A stretch of 12,988 nt of DNA from G020354645 sp050053515 (GCA_050053515.1 JASFTQ010000111.1:1-12988), one strand, 5' to 3'. Positions 1 through 8,685 are shown, counted from the first letter of the stretch. Notes: generated from the letters alone by a model not told the origin. Program-made: numbers and translations.

Positions 1-2763
1 AAGCAAGCAACGCGATTTGGTTTAATCATACTCTCATTGCTAGTGATGTTTGCCTGTGAAGCCGGGAAAAAGGCCGACCTTTATGTTGAAGTGAAAGTAA
101 CCTTGGACGGCAAACCGGCACCCCAGGCCAAAGTCATGGTCGATGGGATAGAGGTGGGGGTCACGGACAGCAGTGGGCAGTTTTCGCAAAGAATGCAGCA
201 ACAACCGGGGGCCGAAGTGGAGGTGGCGGTTTCCAAGGAGGCGATCGGCTACCGCATCGAACCCTGGAAGGATTCATTTGTTACCAAGCTGCCCAAAGGA
301 GGGGCGATACATACCTATTCTTTCAAAGCAGACCTCACAGCCACCAAGTACTTTACTGTGGCTGTTACGGACGACGGGCAACCGCTGGAAGGCGCCTCCC
401 TTCGCATTAACGACAAATTCAGTGCGAGGACGGATGCAAACGGTGAATACGTTCATAACTATAAAACAGCAGCGAAGCGGGGCTATCGGCTGCGCGTAAC
501 GAAATCCGGTTACCAGCCCTGGCAAAAGACCATCGGTGTCAAACCCGGCGAACTGTATGAAGTTTCTCTTGCGAAAAAGGAAAAAAAAGTAGTCGCAAAG
601 GCTGTTGAGGCTCCACCGAAAAAGGAAACGGCTATTGCGGCGCCGGTAGAAAAAGCACCGGAACCGGCGGCAAAAGAAGAAAAAGTACCCCCAAAAAAGA
701 AAAAGGTCACCCGCGCGCCCGCAAAAAAGGCCCCCGCCGCTAAACCCAAAGCCAAAAAGTCCGTGTTGGCCGTCACCGCCAGAACCGATTCTTATGGTCG
801 TACCAGAGGCCTTCCGAGCGTGCTGGTAAACATAGATGATAAGCCGGTTGGAAAAACAAATTCCAAAGGCGTTTATGCCTATGTATACAAGGGTGCCCCG
901 GGCAAGGAGGTACGACTTAAACTCACAGCGCCCGGTCATATTCCCGAAACATGGGAAACATCCGTTAAATTGCAGGGTCGGCGCAACGTTCAACGCTATT
1001 TTTACCCCGCCAAACCCAAGCCCATCAAGGTCGCAATATACGGGTATGTCAACAACACGCCGGAAGAAGATTTAACGGGCATAATCGATAGAATTGAAGG
1101 TATTATCAGCAACAGTTTATTTGCTTACACCGGTTTTCGTGAATTGCCAAAACCGGCGTTCAAGAAGATGATGTTGCAAGCGAACCTGGATATGGAAACT
1201 ATTGCAACCAAAGGCTGGCAAAAGACCAGACTGAGCAATTCCGTTGACATCATCATCAGCGGCAGTGTGAGCAAGGACGAACGAGGCATAACCATCGAAA
1301 CTTCTGTCATAACAGACGATGGCAGTATTATTCTGAGCCAGATAAACACTGCCAGACAGGAAAAATATTTAAGAAGTACCGCCAAAGTAGTTGCCAGCAG
1401 CATTATTGATCAGTTCCCCTTTGAAGGTACGATAGCCGGTATCGATGATGATGGCTTTCGAATCAATCTCGGTAAACTTGATTACAAGATTCGAAGGGGT
1501 AACGAATTTAGACATATGATCGCTGAACTGGATCGCACGGGACGGATCAAAGGCTACCGTGAAGCCGGCACCCTAAAAGTTGTAAAAACTGATGACACTG
1601 CTTCGTGGGGCCAGGTCGTGGAGATGGGCGAGGCTGATGCGGTCAAAGTTGGAGATAAAGTTGTTCGCCGTATTTATCTTGAAGAAAGGATAGAGGCGGC
1701 CAAGGCCACGTTTATTTTAGAAGCAAAGGGTGGACTTCCAACCGATGGGAAACCGTTGTGGGGTGTAAATGTGTATCTCAACAATACCTGGGTCGGAACC
1801 ACCGGTTCCAACGGTAAGGCAGAGATACCGGTGCGCCTGTATGATGAGTATGAAATTTTACTATCGCGCCACGGCTATCAGCCCGTGCGGGATATGATCA
1901 GTGTGGACGAAAACAAGCAGGTCAAAGAGTATTTACTTGAAGTTGCCAATGCACTGTTCAAAGTCGAATCCGAGCCTATGGGAGCAGAGGTTTTTGTCGA
2001 CGGCGTTCAGATTGGAAAAACACCCCTTTTGGACGGCCAACTGGTCAATTTTGGATTTCGGAAGATTAAACTTTCGGTCGGTGGCGATTACCGTGACTGG
2101 GAAGAAGTCATCGAATTCAACCAGCGCGAAGTAGACCGCACCGGCGAGAACAAAATTGTTTTTCTCAAAGATTATCTCAAGATCGGAAGGCGGGCCGAAC
2201 AGAATGGTAATATGGATGCTGCAATTCAGGCTTATTCTCTCATCGAAAGGGCAAATCCCGACTATTCGAACGCCCGTCACAGGCTGGCCCAGCTGTACAT
2301 GGATGAGAAAAACGACTATGATTCTGCCATCAGAGAATTTGAAAAGGTCTTGGCATTGCCCGAAAATCAACAGGTCATCCGCAAACAGTTTGCCGTGACT
2401 TTTACCAATTTAGGTCATGCTTACTACGAAAAAGGCCGGCAGCTGATTCGGAAGGATCGGACAGCAGCCGCCAGGAACTTTGGCAAGGCAATCAAAAATC
2501 TCAGAGTGGCGAAGCAAAACACCCGATTTTTCCCGAATCGCCAATTTCACGAAGCCGTCCATGACACGTATTATTATATGGCCCTGGCTTACCACAAACT
2601 ATATCTCGTCACGAAAAGAAGATCTCTGATCAACAAAGCCGATCTGGCATGGCGCGAATACTTCGACTTCTTTCCAAAAAAACTGGAGAGCAACGCGAAT
2701 TTTGTAAACATTCGAAATTCAGCCAAAAAATACTGGGTTCAGATCAAAGACCTGAAGTCATAG
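1..2763 (+). CDS. Multidomain PEGA/TPR probable lipoprotein (5' end off the window)
   Basis: The reading frame is open from base 1. The first 18 codons read as a basic start and hydrophobic stretch (KQATRFGLIILSLLVMFA) followed by Cys at 55-57, which looks like a lipoprotein signal peptide. The lipobox is atypical (M-F-A-C). The true start therefore lies just left of the window, and the TTG at 37 sits inside the signal peptide. Numbering visible codons from 1, I see: two carboxypeptidase-regulatory-like beta domains (about 27-190); a Lys/Ala/Pro/Glu linker (191-253); a third such domain (254-335); an alpha/beta domain resembling TolB-N/CsgG/FlgT (342-472); an SH3-like segment like the FlgT C-terminus (473-560); a fourth regulatory-like domain (569-645); a PEGA domain with S-E-P-M-G-A and V-D-G (about 650-708); and TPR-like helices to the end (722-920). 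Such proteins usually act as envelope scaffolds. No catalytic residues are apparent and the exact function is unknown. The next gene starts 13 bp downstream, so the two are probably co-transcribed. Confidence 0.85.
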   Translation, partial: KQATRFGLIILSLLVMFACEAGKKADLYVEVKVTLDGKPAPQAKVMVDGIEVGVTDSSGQFSQRMQQQPGAEVEVAVSKEAIGYRIEPWKDSFVTKLPKGGAIHTYSFKADLTATKYFTVAVTDDGQPLEGASLRINDKFSARTDANGEYVHNYKTAAKRGYRLRVTKSGYQPWQKTIGVKPGELYEVSLAKKEKKVVAKAVEAPPKKETAIAAPVEKAPEPAAKEEKVPPKKKKVTRAPAKKAPAAKPKAKKSVLAVTARTDSYGRTRGLPSVLVNIDDKPVGKTNSKGVYAYVYKGAPGKEVRLKLTAPGHIPETWETSVKLQGRRNVQRYFYPAKPKPIKVAIYGYVNNTPEEDLTGIIDRIEGIISNSLFAYTGFRELPKPAFKKMMLQANLDMETIATKGWQKTRLSNSVDIIISGSVSKDERGITIETSVITDDGSIILSQINTARQEKYLRSTAKVVASSIIDQFPFEGTIAGIDDDGFRINLGKLDYKIRRGNEFRHMIAELDRTGRIKGYREAGTLKVVKTDDTASWGQVVEMGEADAVKVGDKVVRRIYLEERIEAAKATFILEAKGGLPTDGKPLWGVNVYLNNTWVGTTGSNGKAEIPVRLYDEYEILLSRHGYQPVRDMISVDENKQVKEYLLEVANALFKVESEPMGAEVFVDGVQIGKTPLLDGQLVNFGFRKIKLSVGGDYRDWEEVIEFNQREVDRTGENKIVFLKDYLKIGRRAEQNGNMDAAIQAYSLIERANPDYSNARHRLAQLYMDEKNDYDSAIREFEKVLALPENQQVIRKQFAVTFTNLGHAYYEKGRQLIRKDRTAAARNFGKAIKNLRVAKQNTRFFPNRQFHEAVHDTYYYMALAYHKLYLVTKRRSLINKADLAWREYFDFFPKKLESNANFVNIRNSAKKYWVQIKDLKS

Positions 2764-2776
2764 GGGGGCTGGTAAG

Positions 2777-4369
2777 TTGCGTGTCTGGATGTTGCGGCCG
2801 ATTTTCGGGATAATTGTCATCACTTTTGTTTTGGGTATGGGCTCAGGCCTTTACTCTGGTGTTTATCAGCCGGGTGACTTGGGCCGCGGAATTTCAGAAA
2901 AAGGCAAAGAAGGTACAGTGCCGGCCAAAAAAATTAGGTCCAGGGGTGCGGGGCGGGAGGCCTCCAAGAAGGATAAGGGCAAAAGCGGCACCCAAAAGGC
3001 AAACAGCGATACGGACGAATCACGACCTCCCGAATCGGAGACCCCACTTAAATCAAATGGGCTTCATCAACGGCCAGTTAAGCCCAGCAAGGTTGAAAGT
3101 CCGGCTGTCGACAAAGCTGGCGCGGAAGATTCTATTGCTGAAGGGCTACCGCAAAGCTCCGAAAAAGCAGGGCCTGATGGCAATGTACCTCCGGCTGCAA
3201 TTACCGATTCCACCAAAGCCGAAAAAAAACCGGCAGCGACCGAAAGCGTTGAGAGTCTGACCGAAGAGCAGCCGGCCAAGCCACCCGAGTCGGATGCTGA
3301 CCGTCACAAAATGATACAACCCTTATATGTGCAGGCATTTACGGATATCAGGCCCGGCCACAACGACTCGAATCCCATTTGGTCGCCTACCGGACGACTC
3401 ATTGCCTTCGAGCGCAGTATCGGCGACAAGCGGGAAATTATCGTTGCCCGGGACGATGGCGTCGTGCTGCAGAAGATTTATTGCCGCTTGTCTGATGGAG
3501 ATGATGACCTGCAATTATTTTTACCCGGTATTATTGAAGATGTGAGTTACAATGCCGGGCTCAGCTGGTCACCTTCTGAAAGAAGTCTTGTCTTCATGAG
3601 CAATGGGGGCAGTGGTAATTACGATCTTTACCTTCTGCCGGTGCTGGGTGAAGAGAGCACCATTCGGCTTACCGAGCACACGGAAAAGGACAGCCACCCG
3701 CACTGGTCTCCGGTGGCTGACCGCTTGGTGTTTGTATCCGGTCGAACCGGCAAGGCGGAAATATATCTGATGGATTTGGTCACCAGAAAAGTGAACCAAT
3801 TGACGCAGGGAAAGAAAACCTATCTCTACCCCCAGTGGTCGCCGGACGGCAAAAAAATCGTTATGATCTACGGCAGCAATGAGAACCACGATATCTACCT
3901 GATAGAAGATATTGATCGGCCGACCGAAACCCTCCGGCCGCTCACTACGTGGCGGTATGATGATTTGAGACCGGTATGGTCGCCGGACGGCACGAAAATC
4001 GCTTTTTATTCCAATTACAATTTGGAAAACAATCCCAAGTTATGGTCGCTGATTGTGATAAACGCGGATGGATCGAGTGCCGACAAGGGTGAAGATCTTG
4101 TCGAGAAAATAGTGGCAGTAGATGTTATCCCGGATATTGAAGGCGGCCCTGCATGGATGTTGGATAGTAAAAGAATCGTTTATGTAAAAAACGACGAGCA
4201 GTCATATAATCCGATTTATGTCGTGGATATTGAAAATAACACCAATTTTTCCATCAACACCGGTACCAAAATGAATCACGATGTGGTTTGCTCATTAAAT
4301 GGGACCATTGCGTTCAGGGCCCAGGTAGAGCAGTGGGACCACATTTATATCGCCAGGCTGGAGGAATAA
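2777..4369 (+). CDS. Exported TolB-like (PD40/WD40-like) beta-propeller protein with long charged linker
   Basis: This is a 530-residue protein. The proposed TTG start follows a G-rich Shine-Dalgarno (AGGGGGG, 2762-2768) at good spacing. An in-frame GTG (2783) and ATG (2789) are alternatives and barely change the product. Residues 8-25 are hydrophobic and act as a signal peptide or membrane anchor. Residues about 35-178 are low complexity, rich in Lys, Glu, Pro, Ser and Ala, and probably disordered. Residues about 181-530 form a propeller of six PD40-type repeats, each with a W-S-P or similar motif: W202, W264, W310, W354 (WSPDG), W401 (WSPDG) and a degenerate one at W460. The repeats end in strands such as EIYLMDL and DIYLIED. 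This is the architecture of the TolB C-terminal domain, a periplasmic protein-interaction surface. The TolB N-terminal domain is absent and a similar domain lies in the preceding gene. A binding role is likely; the partner is unknown. Peptidase activity is unlikely, as no hydrolase domain follows. Confidence 0.85.
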   Translation: MRVWMLRPIFGIIVITFVLGMGSGLYSGVYQPGDLGRGISEKGKEGTVPAKKIRSRGAGREASKKDKGKSGTQKANSDTDESRPPESETPLKSNGLHQRPVKPSKVESPAVDKAGAEDSIAEGLPQSSEKAGPDGNVPPAAITDSTKAEKKPAATESVESLTEEQPAKPPESDADRHKMIQPLYVQAFTDIRPGHNDSNPIWSPTGRLIAFERSIGDKREIIVARDDGVVLQKIYCRLSDGDDDLQLFLPGIIEDVSYNAGLSWSPSERSLVFMSNGGSGNYDLYLLPVLGEESTIRLTEHTEKDSHPHWSPVADRLVFVSGRTGKAEIYLMDLVTRKVNQLTQGKKTYLYPQWSPDGKKIVMIYGSNENHDIYLIEDIDRPTETLRPLTTWRYDDLRPVWSPDGTKIAFYSNYNLENNPKLWSLIVINADGSSADKGEDLVEKIVAVDVIPDIEGGPAWMLDSKRIVYVKNDEQSYNPIYVVDIENNTNFSINTGTKMNHDVVCSLNGTIAFRAQVEQWDHIYIARLEE

Positions 4370-4393
4370 GGACCCCGTCTGACAGGAGCAATT

Positions 4394-5881
4394 ATGAAAA
4401 GAGTAGGCTTAATCTGCACGCTGATTGTATTGCAAGCATGGGGGTCATATGCTGCCGGGGATTCAATAAAACGCGGCATGGAGCTGTACAAAAAGAACCA
4501 TTATGAAGATGCAGCCATTGTTCTCCACAACAATTTATCATCCGATGATATACAACAGTCGGGCAAAATTTATTTAAGCCTGGGGTTGATCTATTATGCC
4601 AACGCGAAATTATACCGCGAGCTGTATGATACATCAACTGCAGTGCAGATGGACTATCTTACGAAATTACTGGCAGCCGATAGCAAGTCGGAGAGTCGAT
4701 TTGTCAGCCTCTATTTGGGGCGAACCCTTCTGGAGTCCGGCAATTATATCGAAGCAGCCGCTTTTGTCAAAAAATTTATAGCGGATAATAGAATCGATCC
4801 TCAATTTAAAGATTATGCCAAAGTAAGCCTGGGCAATATTTATTTTCTGCAGGGCAAAAGCGATGAAGCCCGAAGGGTTTGGTCCGGAGTCAGCGATTCG
4901 CAGCCGCTTCTGTCAACGGCGCTGGCAGCGGCTTTTAGCAGGGCCGGGATTGTGGATAATCAGCCAAGCATGATGTGCCAAAAGGCGCTCCAACAGCTAA
5001 AACAACACGCCAAGACTCCATCCATTGACATCATAAATAACATCCTAGCGGTGTATGCCAGGGAAGGTCGCATTAATGAAGGAATTGACCTTTTGAAGCA
5101 CGCGGATCTGAAAATATTTTCCCGGGAAGAGGCCTTGGTTAAAAATAAGGTTATCCGCTTTTATGATCCGGCCCTACTCAGGAATCTGTCACTGTTTTAT
5201 GAAAAAGCCAGTTTAAATTATCTCAGGAAAGCAGCCTCTGCTGCAGACGACACGTTCAAAGATTTGGCTCGATTCTATCTGAGTGCGGAATACAGTCATT
5301 TTGGCAAGGCGGACGAGTCCATGAAGATTATCGATAGCTTTATTGCCAAAGCCCGCTTGCCGGTGCAATATAAGAACAAAACCCGAGTGTTACAGGCTGT
5401 CAACAACTACCTGCTCGGCCGCGAGGCAGTTGCCAAAGAACAGTTTGACAAACTTATACAGGCAAATGCAGATCCATATGTGGTTGCGGATATCCTGCTG
5501 GCTTGTACCCGTCACCAAATAGAATTTCCCCAGGCGATTATAACTGCAACCGCCATGGCGCAAAAAGGTGAGGACAGACGATTTGCCGGTGTCAATTTTG
5601 CTCTGGGCCGCTATTATATGGGCAAGAAAGATTACGCAAGAGCAACCACCTATATGGAAGCCGGACGCGACAAAAGCAATAAAAACAGAATCGAATCCAA
5701 TGATCCCCTGATGCTGGTAAGTTTGGCAAAAACTTATTATCTGACTAAAAAATTTTCTGAAGCATTGGAAATTTATTTCGAAATGAGTAAGCAGTTTCCG
5801 GCAATTCGCCAGATTCAAGTTGCCCTGCAGGGCGTCTATTCAATGGAGCAAAAAAGTGCTGGCGATGTAAAGATATTTTGA
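4394..5881 (+). CDS. Periplasmic TPR-repeat protein
   Basis: This is a 495-residue protein with a clear signal peptide (MKRVGLICTLIVLQAWGSYA), probably cleaved after A20. The ATG is preceded by AGGAG (4384-4388) at 5-bp spacing, which fixes the start. The rest is almost entirely helical with TPR-like pairs. The clearest lie near residues 24-57 (start of the mature chain), 104-137, 142-165, 292-315, 397-425 and 437-470, with typical G-Y/F-A spacing such as LGRYYMGKKDYARA and AKTYYLTKKFSEAL. TPR arrays mediate protein-protein contacts; no enzymatic domain is visible. It lies 24 bp after the propeller gene and 63 bp before the transporter binding protein, so it bridges the envelope module and the ABC importer. 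A scaffolding role for the neighbouring lipoprotein and propeller is an inference. It resembles BamD/YbgF/CpoB-style TPR proteins only in general design, and I cannot assign an orthologue. Confidence 0.8.
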   Translation: MKRVGLICTLIVLQAWGSYAAGDSIKRGMELYKKNHYEDAAIVLHNNLSSDDIQQSGKIYLSLGLIYYANAKLYRELYDTSTAVQMDYLTKLLAADSKSESRFVSLYLGRTLLESGNYIEAAAFVKKFIADNRIDPQFKDYAKVSLGNIYFLQGKSDEARRVWSGVSDSQPLLSTALAAAFSRAGIVDNQPSMMCQKALQQLKQHAKTPSIDIINNILAVYAREGRINEGIDLLKHADLKIFSREEALVKNKVIRFYDPALLRNLSLFYEKASLNYLRKAASAADDTFKDLARFYLSAEYSHFGKADESMKIIDSFIAKARLPVQYKNKTRVLQAVNNYLLGREAVAKEQFDKLIQANADPYVVADILLACTRHQIEFPQAIITATAMAQKGEDRRFAGVNFALGRYYMGKKDYARATTYMEAGRDKSNKNRIESNDPLMLVSLAKTYYLTKKFSEALEIYFEMSKQFPAIRQIQVALQGVYSMEQKSAGDVKIF

Positions 5882-5910
5882 TATCAGCATAAATTTCATT
5901 ATGGTGTTGG

Positions 5911-5932
5911 AAGGTTTAGCACTATTAACCTT
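5911..5932 (+). repeat. Small inverted repeat just upstream of the binding-protein RBS
   Basis: AAGGTT (5911-5916) and AACCTT (5927-5932) are perfect complements separated by 10 bases. They sit directly before the strong Shine-Dalgarno GAGGAGG (5933-5939) of the binding-protein gene. A 6-bp stem is weak and could arise by chance. If it folds in the mRNA it would end right at the ribosome site. Confidence 0.3.
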
Positions 5933-5944
5933 GAGGAGGAAATC

Positions 5945-7564
5945 ATGAAAAGGTTAGCGAGTGTTTTATTAATGTGGCTGTTATGTGTTTTTGTGATTCT
6001 GCCGCCCGTTGTCGGTGCGGCAACCAAAGAGGACGGCAATCCCGATGGCGGCAGCCTGAATTACGGTGAATACGGCCGTCCGGCAACCCTGGATCCCATA
6101 ACCAGCAATGATATGATTTCATTGCGAATCACGGAACTCCTGTTCAATGGACTGGTGGGTATCGACGAAAAGCAAGAAATTGTTGCGGAACTTGCTGAAC
6201 GCTGGGAGATAGCCGAAGAAGGCAAGGTCTACACATTTTATTTGAGACAGGATGTGACCTGGCATGCGAGAGAGGGTGAGGAACCCATGCCGTTCACAGC
6301 AGACGATGTTATTTTTACCTATAACATTATGATGCACCCCAGCACCATCACACCACTCAAGGTGCGGTATGAGTTTATCGATGCCGTCGCCAAGATCGAT
6401 GACCACACCGTACAATTTACGCTTAAACGCCCGATACTCAATGCGCTGGCCAAATTCAGTTTTAAAATCATTCCCAAACACGGCCCTCAGAATCCTGAAT
6501 TTCTTTCTCGCGAGGACCCCTTTGTACAAAGCCCTATTGGAACGGGTCCCTACATGCTGAAGAATATTACCGCTGATCGCGAAGTTATTCTTGTGGCCAA
6601 CGAAAATTATTTTAAAGGCCGCCCCCATATCAACAAATTCATTGCGAGGCCCTTTGCAGATCAAAACATTATGGGCCAGGCCCTGATGTTCAATGCCATC
6701 GACATGATCGTGTTGGTCAATCACAGAGATATTCCCCAGATTCAGGGCGACAAGCGCTTTGTATTGCAGCCCTATAATGCCCTGTCCTATTCATTTTTCG
6801 GCTTCAACCTGAGAAATTCTCTTCTGGCCGATAAACGGGTGCGCCGGGCATTTACATACGCCATCAACAGACAGGAAATGCTTGATTCATTTTTTCATGG
6901 ACAGGGGACCATAATTTCCGGCCCGTATGCTCCCGGAAGTTGGGCTTACAATTTGGATGTACAGCCGCTGCCCTATGACCCTGAAAAAGCGATTGCACTT
7001 TTAAATGAAGCCGGATTCTCCAAGGGTGAAGATGGCATCATGCACAGAGATGGCCAGAAACTCTCATTAACTCTGAAAGTCCCCATTGCCAAGGAAAGCG
7101 AGGCCGTTAAAAGGGTTGTGCTGGCATTTAGGAATTATCTCAATAAAATCGGTGTCGATATCGAGGCCGAGTTCAAAGAATGGCTCGCTTGGAAAGAGGA
7201 CATTTTTTTACACCATGATTTTGATATCATGTTTGCCTCCTGGGTATTCGACGATTCAGCAGATATTTCTTCCCTTTTTCACTCCGCCGAGATCGGCCCA
7301 TGGAAAAACAACTTCGCTGCTTTTTCCAACCCCGAGGTTGACAGCCTGATTGTCGAAAGCAAGCTGACACTCGATCATGAAAAACGCAGAACGATAAATC
7401 GAAAACTGCATGCCATCATTGCAGATGAAAATCCATATACGTTCCTTTGGACACTCACTAATTATGCGGGGTACAATAAGAAATTAAGGAAAGTGGCGAT
7501 TCATCCGTACAAATTTTTTTCTTTCTCCGATGATTGGTACATTCCGAAATCAGAGCAGCGGTAA
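5945..7564 (+). CDS. Peptide-type ABC transporter substrate-binding protein (SBP family 5, DppA/OppA-like)
   Basis: This is a 539-residue periplasmic binding protein that captures the substrate for the importer encoded downstream. The ATG follows a near-perfect Shine-Dalgarno (GAGGAGG, 5933-5939). The signal peptide spans about residues 1-25, with cleavage near VVGA-ATK. No lipobox is present, so a soluble periplasmic form is expected. Family-5 hallmarks appear in order: RPATLDP (45-51); A-E-L-A-E-R-W-E-I with the YTFYLRQDVTWH strand (about 81-107); PFTADDVIFTYN (116-127); the SPIGTGPYMLK segment (about 196-206); the N-L-R region followed by DKRVRRAFTYAINRQ (296-310); and the C-terminal FDIMFASW segment (426-433). 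The length is typical. Dpp/Opp-type permeases and ATPases follow, so the substrate is probably an oligopeptide. Family-5 proteins also bind nickel chelates, heme, sugars and peptidoglycan peptides, so the ligand cannot be read from sequence. Confidence 0.93.
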   Translation: MKRLASVLLMWLLCVFVILPPVVGAATKEDGNPDGGSLNYGEYGRPATLDPITSNDMISLRITELLFNGLVGIDEKQEIVAELAERWEIAEEGKVYTFYLRQDVTWHAREGEEPMPFTADDVIFTYNIMMHPSTITPLKVRYEFIDAVAKIDDHTVQFTLKRPILNALAKFSFKIIPKHGPQNPEFLSREDPFVQSPIGTGPYMLKNITADREVILVANENYFKGRPHINKFIARPFADQNIMGQALMFNAIDMIVLVNHRDIPQIQGDKRFVLQPYNALSYSFFGFNLRNSLLADKRVRRAFTYAINRQEMLDSFFHGQGTIISGPYAPGSWAYNLDVQPLPYDPEKAIALLNEAGFSKGEDGIMHRDGQKLSLTLKVPIAKESEAVKRVVLAFRNYLNKIGVDIEAEFKEWLAWKEDIFLHHDFDIMFASWVFDDSADISSLFHSAEIGPWKNNFAAFSNPEVDSLIVESKLTLDHEKRRTINRKLHAIIADENPYTFLWTLTNYAGYNKKLRKVAIHPYKFFSFSDDWYIPKSEQR

Positions 7565-7612
7565 AAAATGACCGCCCGACGCAATCTTCAAAGATCTAGA
7601 TGAATTTTTTCG

Positions 7613-7650
7613 GACGCAGGGTATCCCTTAAAGATACCCTGCGTCTTTGT
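7613..7650 (+). terminator. Perfect 13-bp stem-loop between binding protein and permease genes (attenuator or mRNA-stabilising hairpin)
   Basis: GACGCAGGGTATC (7613-7625) and GATACCCTGCGTC (7633-7645) are exact reverse complements around a 7-base loop, with a possible extra G-T pair outside. The stem is followed by TTTGT, a short U-tract, so it could act as a partial intrinsic terminator or as a 3'-end protecting structure. It lies about 50 bp after the binding-protein stop and about 35 bp before the first permease start. This is the usual place for a structure that raises binding protein over membrane subunits. No other gene lies in the 115-bp gap. Confidence 0.7.
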
Positions 7651-7679
7651 GAGACCTCCGCCAAGGTGAGACCCGTTTT

Positions 7680-8642
7680 ATGAAGCTTTCCTCCATAAGG
7701 CCCATAGCCCTGTTGTTGGCCAGAGAACTGGCCATTACGGTTTTGCTGATTCTGGGAGTGAGCTTTGTCGTTTTCATTATCATTTATTTTTCTCCGGGTG
7801 ATCCCTTTGGCACCTTGCTCAGGGGTCAGACGGGATCCCATGGCAGTGCAAACACTCTCGCCGGCGTCTCAGGGGCGCCACCCGCCTGGTATGTTCAGTA
7901 TCTATCCTGGTTGGTGAATATGTTGCAGGGTGATTTCGGCACCTCCACCCGCACCGGCCTACCCGTATTAAATGAAGTCATCCGGGTGGGGATCAACACA
8001 CTTTATCTGACCCTGGGCTCAATGATCGTCACGCTCTTAATCGCGGTTCCGATTGCCTTATTTGCGGCCAGACGCGGCCAGGCACCGATCAACTGGCTAT
8101 TAACAATGCTTGCGTATGTTCTCTCGGCACTGCCGGTATTTTGGCTGGGCTATATCGCAATTTATATTTCCATGCATCGGTTCGGGTTATTCCCACTGGC
8201 TTTTGCTTCCAGCGCGCAAAAATGGAATTGGTTTTATTTCATGCTTCCGGTCATGGTACTGGGTCTCAGCAACGGTACGACCAGTGAAGTTGTCCGTTAT
8301 TTGCGAGAGGAAATGAGTCGGGTTTTTTCGGAAGATTATATTCGTACGGCCCGTGCAAAGGGAGCCTCCATTTGGCGACATTCCTTCAAGGAAGGATTCC
8401 TAATTCCGATAACCGAGATCATAGCCTCCAAGATCCCGTTCATTCTGGGCGGAGCCGTTGTGGTCGAGCAGGTCTTTAACTGGCCCGGTATGGGGCGCAT
8501 GGCCTGGCAGGCGGCCCAGGACCGGGATTTTCCACTGATTATGGGCATCACCCTATTGGCCGCTGTTTTTGTCAGAATGGGCACGATGTTGCAGCGCTTC
8601 GTCCATATTCTGGTAAACCCAAGAGCTTCAAAGGAAACATGA
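7680..8642 (+). CDS. Peptide-type ABC transporter permease, DppB/OppB family
   Basis: This is a 320-residue inner-membrane permease, one of the two membrane subunits of the importer. The ATG follows AAGGTGAG (7663-7670) at 9-bp spacing. TM1 is at about 16-37, followed by the family motif SPGDPF (38-43) and a periplasmic loop to about 105 that contains GDFGTSTRTG (84-93). Further membrane segments lie at about 106-130, 138-163, 184-197, 246-264 and 285-300. The cytoplasmic EAA loop, which docks on the ATPases, is at about 220-242 (D-Y-I-R-T-A-R-A-K-G-A-S). The FNWPGMGRMAW motif (about 266-276) and the ending with VNPR are typical of DppB/OppB. It is 43 bp before its partner permease. The frame is intact and the length is normal for the family. 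Confidence 0.93.
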   Translation: MKLSSIRPIALLLARELAITVLLILGVSFVVFIIIYFSPGDPFGTLLRGQTGSHGSANTLAGVSGAPPAWYVQYLSWLVNMLQGDFGTSTRTGLPVLNEVIRVGINTLYLTLGSMIVTLLIAVPIALFAARRGQAPINWLLTMLAYVLSALPVFWLGYIAIYISMHRFGLFPLAFASSAQKWNWFYFMLPVMVLGLSNGTTSEVVRYLREEMSRVFSEDYIRTARAKGASIWRHSFKEGFLIPITEIIASKIPFILGGAVVVEQVFNWPGMGRMAWQAAQDRDFPLIMGITLLAAVFVRMGTMLQRFVHILVNPRASKET

Positions 8643-8685
8643 CAGCCGGGCATTCGGTTCAAGTCATCTTAGGTAGCGGGCTCCT

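Noticed and set aside
274..993. 239-residue frame on the minus strand inside the first gene
   Set aside because: It is antisense to a well-supported multidomain protein. Its Phe/Cys/Arg-rich composition is the shadow of the Lys/Pro-rich linker, and no domain is recognisable.
37..2763. TTG at 37 as the start of the first gene
   Set aside because: The frame continues upstream to base 1 and the upstream codons complete a signal peptide. Beginning at 37 would leave a truncated signal sequence.
7584..7601. Short palindromes (ATCTT/AAGAT and ATCTAGAT) after the binding-protein stop
   Set aside because: The stems are 4-5 bp and AT-rich, at chance level next to the strong hairpin at 7613-7645.
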